DNA from: Epiperipatus broadwayi
Taxonomy: Eukaryota; Onychophora; Udeonychophora; Euonychophora; Peripatidae
Assembly (NCBI GenBank): GCA_028023455.1
Contig: JAQFVV010006208.1
Location: 9,590,963 to 9,654,962, forward strand
Direction of reading: 5' to 3'
Length of the DNA stretch: 64,000 bases
The translations under genes were made by a program, and so were the position numbers. The first letter of the stretch is position 1. Each line of letters opens with the position of its first letter. Below are positions 58,374 through 64,000 of this stretch, piece by piece. Below the pieces are notes generated by a model, which was not told the DNA's origin, searched no databases, and saw nothing but the letters and a program-made list of their open reading frames with translations.

Positions 58374-59042
58374 ATTTGGTAATAATCTATTACGTTATGT
58401 GATGTGTTGTGATGTATTGTAGTTTCTCCTTAAACGGAGTCAAGAATCTCTCAACAATTATGCCCAGAGAAACCTGTTAGCCGCTTTATTTTCCATTCCC
58501 CAGTCTAAGTTTTCCCATATTCTGCTCCATCCCATTTCCACAACATAATCTTTGTCAACTCTATAGTTTTTATATCTAAATCCCCCTTATCTTTTCCCAA
58601 ACCCAGCATAAAAACCAATAATCCACTTTCTGTATAATCACTTTTTTCATATTTATCCTTCCATAACTTCATTATATGTGCCCTTTCTGTTTTCAAGCAT
58701 TTACATTCAATTAACAGATGCCTAATATTTTCTATTCCTCCCTTACATAATTTACAGACTAAATCACCCATATTTTTCCACTTACATGTATATTCTCTTG
58801 TTGCTAAAGATCCCATTCAAGTCTTAAACAATAAACTACTTATATATTAACTCGCACCTAATATTCTGTTTATTTCTATATATATTTAAACTCTTTTTAC
58901 TCTCCATACTAGTTCTCCATCTCTCCAACTCCCTATTCTTTATTAATAAATCTATTCTTTTATCCCATTCCTTATCACTATAACAGTCAACAATCCTCCT
59001 AACACAATCATCCCATTAACGAACTATTTCAGACATAAACCA
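58374..59042 (-). pseudogene. Non-LTR retrotransposon tail inserted in the Penelope palindrome
   Basis: The minus strand reads WDDCVRRIVDCYSDKEWDKR then ERWRTSMESKKSLNIYRNKQ, stops, then the 103-residue frame (58505-58816) with EYTCKWKNMGDLVCKLCKGG and IENIRHLLIECKCLKTER. The C-x2-C...H-x4-C arrangement is the zinc-binding tail of many non-LTR ORF2 proteins. The 3' end (58374-58430) carries short ACATCACA-type repeats. Comparison with the right arm at 61.59 kb shows that this segment interrupts the palindrome, so it arrived later. Confidence 0.75.
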
Positions 59043-59216
59043 TCTAGTGTTCAATAATGAAATTAAAACAAACAATGTAAATCATTAAAATAAATCAAAA
59101 GTCACATATATAAATCCAGTAATGACAAAATAATTGACTATATCATAACAATACAATAAATAAAATAAATTACATGCATTTTTTTTCTTTTTTACTTTTT
59201 TATAATTATATATCTG

Positions 59217-59431
59217 TCAATTTATATAATTTTCCATTCCTTTTTAATTAACCAATCATTAACCAAATTTATAGAAGTCTTGTAAATATTAATACAAGAA
59301 AAAAGACAAATATATAAAACATACTATATTAAAAATAATTTAAATAATTGTATGAATATTTTCAAGACTTCTATAAATTTGGTTAATAATTGGTTAATTA
59401 AAAATGAATGGAAAAATATATAAATTGATAT
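59217..59431. mobile_element. Foldback (MITE-like) nested in the left Penelope arm
   Basis: Arms of about 75 bp (TCAATTTATATAATTTTCC.. and its complement ..AAAAATATATAAATTGA) surround about 65 bp of A/T-rich sequence. The segment is absent from the corresponding place in the right arm near 61412, which shows it is an insertion. Flanks are TA-rich, so a TA target duplication is possible. Confidence 0.75.
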
Positions 59432-59612
59432 ATAAAATAAATAAAAATATCCGTTAATTAAAAATAATATTGTAATTATAATTGAAATAATATTTTTAAA
59501 CGGTTTATAAACAATTCAAACAATCTTTAAATCCGCAGAAGTACTTTCGGTTACTTTCAAACCTGCCTCAACTGCTATTAAATTCAAAAACTAAAAGTGG
59601 AAGCAAACGTCA

Positions 59613-60422
59613 TCAATTCAAATTCCACGAATCTCGTATTTTAATGTTAGAAGCTTGTCGATTTATCAAATGTGTTTTATTCCTGTTTATAAAAATTGCC
59701 TCTTCAATTTTTCTTTTACTATGGTTTCTCTCTTCATGAAGAATTTTCACATTTTCAAAATTAAATTTAAATTTATGTTTACATGTTTTTTCATGATCAA
59801 AGAAAACTGAAGAAGATATTAAATCACCATTATTTTTATTTTTTACACGCTTATATAACAATTCGTGTTCCTTCAATCTTTTCTCAATGTTGCACCTAGA
59901 TTCACCTATATATGATAGCATACAATCACAAAAAATTTGATATATGACATTACTTTTTTGCTTGATAGATATGACATCCTTAGAATTATTAACTAATTTG
60001 TTAATATTGTTTGGAACGTAGAATGAAACATTAAATACATTCTTATATAAATCCTTAAAAAATTTTACTTGTGGATTTGAAATAAATGGAATAGATATCC
60101 ATTTTTTATTATTAATCTTCATTTCTTTTAAATTATAATTTTTTTTAAATTGACTTAAAGTATTGTTTATTTGTTCCATTTTATAACCAACATCAAGCAA
60201 TTCCTTGGCAAATATCTCAATATTTTTCAATTTATCACTTTGGTAACGACATAATTTTTCATTTCGAAACAAAAAAGATTTAAAACTTGCCATCTTATGC
60301 ATCATTGGTACTTTTGCTTTAAAATTTATATATCCTCTTTTTTGCAATGGCTTAATTATTAGTTTATAATTTAATATACTGTTATCTCTTGTGATCATTA
60401 AATCTAAATAGTTAATCTTAAA
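59613..60422 (-). CDS. Penelope-like protein, C-terminal part with GIY-YIG endonuclease (5'-truncated)
   Basis: The 261-residue frame begins inside the protein. Residues 1-100 (MITRDNS, YKLIIKPLQKRGYINFK, KMASFKSFLFRNEKLC) match the segment that follows the reverse transcriptase fingers and palm in Penelope-like proteins, the region starting FLDLMITR. The linker IPFISNPQVKFFKDL precedes a GIY-YIG domain: VIYQIFCDC at 151-159, YIGESR at 163-168, R174, H178, and E232-E233 in RKIEEAIF. It ends RDSWNLN. Catalytic Y, G, R and E positions are all present. The RT YVDD region is missing, so the copy is truncated and cannot replicate itself. The ATG is not a true start. Confidence 0.85.
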   Translation of the reverse strand, partial: FKINYLDLMITRDNSILNYKLIIKPLQKRGYINFKAKVPMMHKMASFKSFLFRNEKLCRYQSDKLKNIEIFAKELLDVGYKMEQINNTLSQFKKNYNLKEMKINNKKWISIPFISNPQVKFFKDLYKNVFNVSFYVPNNINKLVNNSKDVISIKQKSNVIYQIFCDCMLSYIGESRCNIEKRLKEHELLYKRVKNKNNGDLISSSVFFDHEKTCKHKFKFNFENVKILHEERNHSKRKIEEAIFINRNKTHLINRQASNIKIRDSWNLN

Positions 60423-60459
60423 TTGAATGGCTTGAAATGGACTATTGAAAAAGAACAGG

Positions 60460-61269
60460 ATTATAAGATTAACTATTTAGATTTAATGATCACAAGAGAT
60501 AACAGTATATTAAATTATAAACTAATAATTAAGCCATTGCAAAAAAGAGGATATATAAATTTTAAATCAAAAGTACCAATGATGCATAAGATGGCAAGTT
60601 TTAAATCTTTTTTGTTTCGAAATGAAAAATTATGTCGTTACCAAAGTGATAAATTGAAAAATATTGAGATATTTGCCAAGGAATTGCTTGATGTTGGTTA
60701 TAAAATGGAACAAATAACAATACTTTAAGTCAATTTAAAAAAAATTATAATTTAAAAGAAATGAAGATTAATAATAAAAAATGGATATCTATTCCATTTA
60801 TTTCAAATCCACAAGTAAAATTTTTTAAGGATTTATATAAGAATGTATTTAATGTTTCATTCTACGTTCCAAACAATATTAACAAATTAGTTAATAATTC
60901 TAAGGATGTCATACCTATCAAGCAAAAAAGTAATGTCATATATCAAATTTTTTGTGATTGTATGCTATCATATATAGGTGAATCTAGGTGCAACATTGAG
61001 AAAAGATTGAAGGAACACGAATTGTTATATAAGCGTGTAAAAATAAAAATAATGGTGATTTAATATCTTCTTCAGTTTTCTTTGATCATGAAAAAACATG
61101 TAAACATAAATTTAAATTTAATTTTGAAAATGTGAAAATTCTTCATGAAGAGAGAAACCATAGTAAAAGAAAAATTAAAGAGGCAATTTTTATAAACAGG
61201 AATAAAACACATTTGATAAATCGACAAGCTTCTAACATTAAAATACGAGATTCGTGGAATTTGAATTGA
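60460..61269 (+). pseudogene. Penelope-like protein, right inverted copy, two frameshifts
   Basis: This is nearly identical to the left copy, with about 12 more codons upstream (MNGLKWTIEKEQDYKINYLDL from 60423). A single-base deletion near 60715 (GGAACAAATAACAATAC, against AATAAACAAT in the left copy) and another near 61042 (run of A after AAGCGTGT) break the frame. The GIY-YIG segment VIYQIFCDCMLSYIGESR is intact between them. Two 1-base losses in one copy and none in the other give the decay polarity. Confidence 0.85.
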
Positions 61270-61590
61270 TGACGTTTGCTTCCGCTTTTAGTTTTTGAAT
61301 TTAATAGCAGTTGAGGCAGGTTTGAAAGTAACCGAAAGTACTTCTGCGGATTTAAAATTGTTTGAATTGTTTATAAACCGTTTAAAAATATTATTTCAAT
61401 TAAAATTGATATATATATAATTGTAAAAAAAGTAAAAAAGAAAAAATTCATGTAATTTATTTTATTTATTGTATTGTTATGATATAATCAATTATTTTGT
61501 AATTACTGGATTTATATATGTGGGTTTTGATTTATTTTAATGATTTATATTGGTATTGTTTGTTTTAATTTCATTATTGAACACTAGGTG

Positions 61591-62702
61591 ATTTTATGCT
61601 GAAAAAGGCTTTTATGTATAAAAAAATTTGGTATTTATATATCTGCTGGAAAGAATTTATTATTTTCTGATTATTATTTTACACATTAAGTATATATGTC
61701 TGATTTATAAATCTTATATAATCTAAAATATTGGTCAACTTTTGACTTAAGATGAGTCAGGGAAAAAATAATATTTCTGGCTAGTGTGATTTAAGCTTGA
61801 AAAATCAGATTTAATTGACTGTTTTCCTGATTATACGACAACTGAAATATTTTTGGATAAATACACGGAAGTTTCCATTATAATCTTAAAATTTATCCAT
61901 ATAAATAGTCAAAATAAGAGTCATAGATCACATGACCCTATTCTCTCAAGCTTGTAAGTTATAAACATGAGGATTTCCAATTCCCCAATAAGCTTTATGA
62001 TAAATGCTTAGCCAGAGCCAGCACTTAAAATATCTCTGTCAGGAACCCTCCCCCAAATCCCTGACCATGGTTTCGTGCTTTGGCACTCCTCAGAGAGGTG
62101 CCAGAATAGGTTCAGACACTAAATAAAGTCTATAAAAATCTACCAATCATATTTATTATTGCGATTTGACTACTGGTATCAAGTTTTGTGCACTCAGATC
62201 TATATATTGATCAAAATAAATTATATAGCCATATTAATATTATCAATACATTTATGAACATTATTCATCCAAATACATATGCATACTTTTATTCTATTTC
62301 TAATGTAAACAAACAACAGTCTATTTAGAATCAATTTATTCAAATTCAATATTTTAATACGTATAAGACTACCACATTATAACTATCAATTATCTATCCA
62401 CATAAAAATCAGAAATAAATATCTTTAAAATTTTAATGAACGAAATTAAAAAAAAAAAGATATATATTGTACCATTTATATATATGGTTCAAGTGTGTTG
62501 GCATATGGTAATATTTAAAAGCTAAAAAAAAAAATTAGAAATAGTCAATAAATACTATTTAGTATTTTTTATGTAATTCTTTTTTTTTGGGGGGGGGGGG
62601 TATGTACAATGAAAGTTTTTTTTATAGATAGACAATTTCCATATTTTTCATTCTTTTTATTTCATAAATAATTTCATATAAATAAAAATACAATAAAAGA
62701 CA
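61591..62702. other. Intergenic DNA, A+T-rich
   Basis: The first 100 bp still belong to the Penelope palindrome (inverted relative to 58290-58373). Beyond it no gene is seen; a poly-A/poly-G tract lies near 62580-62600. Confidence 0.45.
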
Positions 62703-62775
62703 AATAACCCCCAAGATACATTTCGTGCTGAACCAGCACTCATCACTTAGGCAGGTTATCATCTCTTATATATAA
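62703..62775 (-). ncRNA. Orphan family B-type hammerhead with one core mutation
   Basis: On the minus strand: outer stem I ATAACC, inner CCTAA, core GTGATGA (C3 changed to G), stem II GTGCTG GTT CAGCAC (six pairs, the best in the window), GAAA, stem III ATGTAT, cleavage C, then TTGGG and GGTTAT. Outer stem I differs from other family B copies (ATAATC/GATTAT) on both strands, so pairing is kept. Only this short segment is present, without the tRNA-like part. Confidence 0.6.
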
Positions 62776-64000
62776 CTTTATTACATGAAGAGTATTTATG
62801 TAGAGCAAATTGTCTCATTTTTATTCTCAAGCGTCAATTTACTTTTCTCCCAACTTTTACGTTATCAACTTTTTTTGATAAAAACGTAATGATTATTATT
62901 AATCATTTATTAAACTAGATATTTTCTCTAGCACAGATATAAACTTTAATCCAAGTTAAAGATTAATATGTCTGATTTTCAGCACTTTATGTTTGAAATT
63001 ATCTATTTAATTAAAGTTAAAAGTGGAGGGGAATAGAAATGCATCAAATTGTATATCCAAATAAATAAAAGAAAGACATTTCAAACATAAAGGATTACGA
63101 TCAGAGTTCAAATACTAATTAAAGATGGCTCCTAAGGAATTTATAAAAAAAGAAGAGAGAACTTAGTAGGTAAAATGAAAAAAGCATGTATAAGAATTGT
63201 TTTCTGATAACAAAACATAAGATAAACAATATATGTGCAGAGAAATCTCAAAACTGGTTGAGAGTATAAAAGGAAGCAAATAACTTTGAGCAGGGTTTTG
63301 TCTTTTTTTTGGGGTGGGATTTTTCATGGATCCTGGATAGAAAAAATGCCTCTATCCAGAACTACTCATTTGCTGAACCCAGTCATCATGCAGGTGTGGA
63401 AATCAGAGTGCTTGCAGACACCTTCTTTCACCATAAAGAGATCACTCCAAAAAGCTTTTGATGTTGACAGTAATATACCAATTAGTTTTTCAAAACAAAA
63501 ACCATGCATGGTATAATCAATGATCTACATAAAACCTACAGAACTTACTGATAAGTCATAGTTCATGCCCTAATTTGTGTCTGATTCATTGTTTGCAAAC
63601 TAAACCTAAACTGGAAACTAATAATACCAATAGAGAGACATTGACTGTTTTATTTTTCAAGAGACTATTTTGTTTATGGATAAAAAAAATTGTAATAAGA
63701 ATTGTTTTAATTATTTAACCTTATTATCTGGATGAATGTGTGTGCGTGTGTTCCTTCCGTTTTTTTTTTATTAATTATCATCTAAATATTTTAATTTATG
63801 TTAATAAAATATTTACCAGTAATATAACATTTTCATTGTACATTCTTAATTTTAGTTTATTCGATTTTACTATTAAAAATTGTTTTTCAAAATGTATAAA
63901 TTACCTATACCAACGTGTTCATTTAATATATAAACAGTGGGGGAAATTCTTAAAAAAACAATATTAATTATCAAGAAAGTAAAATCAGAAAAATAGAATT
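62776..64000. other. Intergenic DNA, no gene seen
   Basis: Short open frames (63286-63516, 63740-63967) have no recognisable motif. Microsatellite-like TGTGTG and poly-T tracts occur. Confidence 0.4.

Larger units (their letters stand above)
59043..61590. mobile_element. Penelope-like element, head-to-head inverted duplication
   Basis: The left arm (59043-60420, minus) and right arm (60463-61590, plus) are inverted copies that include the same 3' half of the protein, the 3' untranslated part and terminal text TAGTGTTCAATAATG. They meet at a 42-bp spacer, part of which is extra upstream coding sequence of the right copy. The left arm carries a nested foldback insertion (59217-59431). The arms differ by few substitutions and small indels, so the duplication is recent. 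Inverted and tandem copies are well known for Penelope-like elements. Confidence 0.85.

Noticed and set aside
10415-62775. CRISPR-like array or prokaryotic origin
   Set aside because: There are no short regularly spaced repeats with unique spacers, no operons and no bacterial genes; all recognisable elements are eukaryotic.

Overview
This is an A+T-rich piece of a eukaryotic, almost certainly invertebrate animal, nuclear genome. I found no intact host gene. The evidence for an animal is the mixture of Penelope-like, RTE-like and other non-LTR elements, LTR-gag and Merlin relics, tRNA-derived SINEs and dense short repeats without operons. The species cannot be named from the sequence. Open frames are short, and nearly every frame that makes sense is a piece of a mobile element.

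Most of the recognisable structure consists of short (about 340-455 bp) repeats found as direct tandem multimers, as head-to-head inverted pairs, or as both. Where ends can be read they are flanked by 9-19 bp target-site duplications (TSDs). I label the families A to H. A lies at 15.4-16.1, 18.2-18.9, 24.4-25.7, 32.2-32.6, 52.8-53.2 and 57.0-57.6 kb. B lies at 10.4-11.1, 26.5-26.9, 30.9-31.1, 31.7-32.1, 46.7 and 62.7 kb. F lies at 7.0, 23.4-23.9, 27.5-28.1 and 53.7-54.2 kb. C, D and E, which look distantly related to each other, lie at 4.6, 21.9, 43.1-44.1 and 50.4 kb (C), 11.9-13.4 kb (D) and 29.0-30.2 kb (E). G and H are minor families.

The main result is that families A, B and F each carry a type I hammerhead self-cleaving ribozyme motif. 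Each has the CUGANGA...GAAA core (or a one-base variant), a closed stem II, a very short self-complementary stem III followed directly by the cleavage nucleotide, and a two-part stem I whose bases differ between families but remain paired. With the tandem layout, TSDs and tRNA-like A/B-box segments on the same strand, these are best read as animal retrozymes: non-autonomous elements thought to move through circular RNA with help from Penelope-like elements.

A plausible helper type is present: two head-to-head Penelope-like 3' ends (59.0-61.6 kb) with GIY-YIG endonuclease, interrupted by two later insertions. A second, more decayed inverted pair of GIY-YIG segments lies at 54.6-55.3 kb. Other relics are RTE-like tails (5.2-5.8, 29.3-29.7 kb), non-LTR reverse transcriptase pieces (41.2-42.0 and 52.4-52.7 kb, minus strand), non-LTR zinc-binding tails (47.2-48.1 kb plus, 58.5-59.0 kb minus), an ORF1 zinc knuckle (39.1 kb), an LTR-type gag remnant (42.8 kb), a Merlin/ISXO2-like transposase start (19.1-19.3 kb) and four tRNA-derived SINEs (3.3, 7.3, 32.9, 41.6 kb), two with clear TSDs. 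Coding-like segments at 35-38 kb may be exons of an unidentified gene or an unrecognised element.
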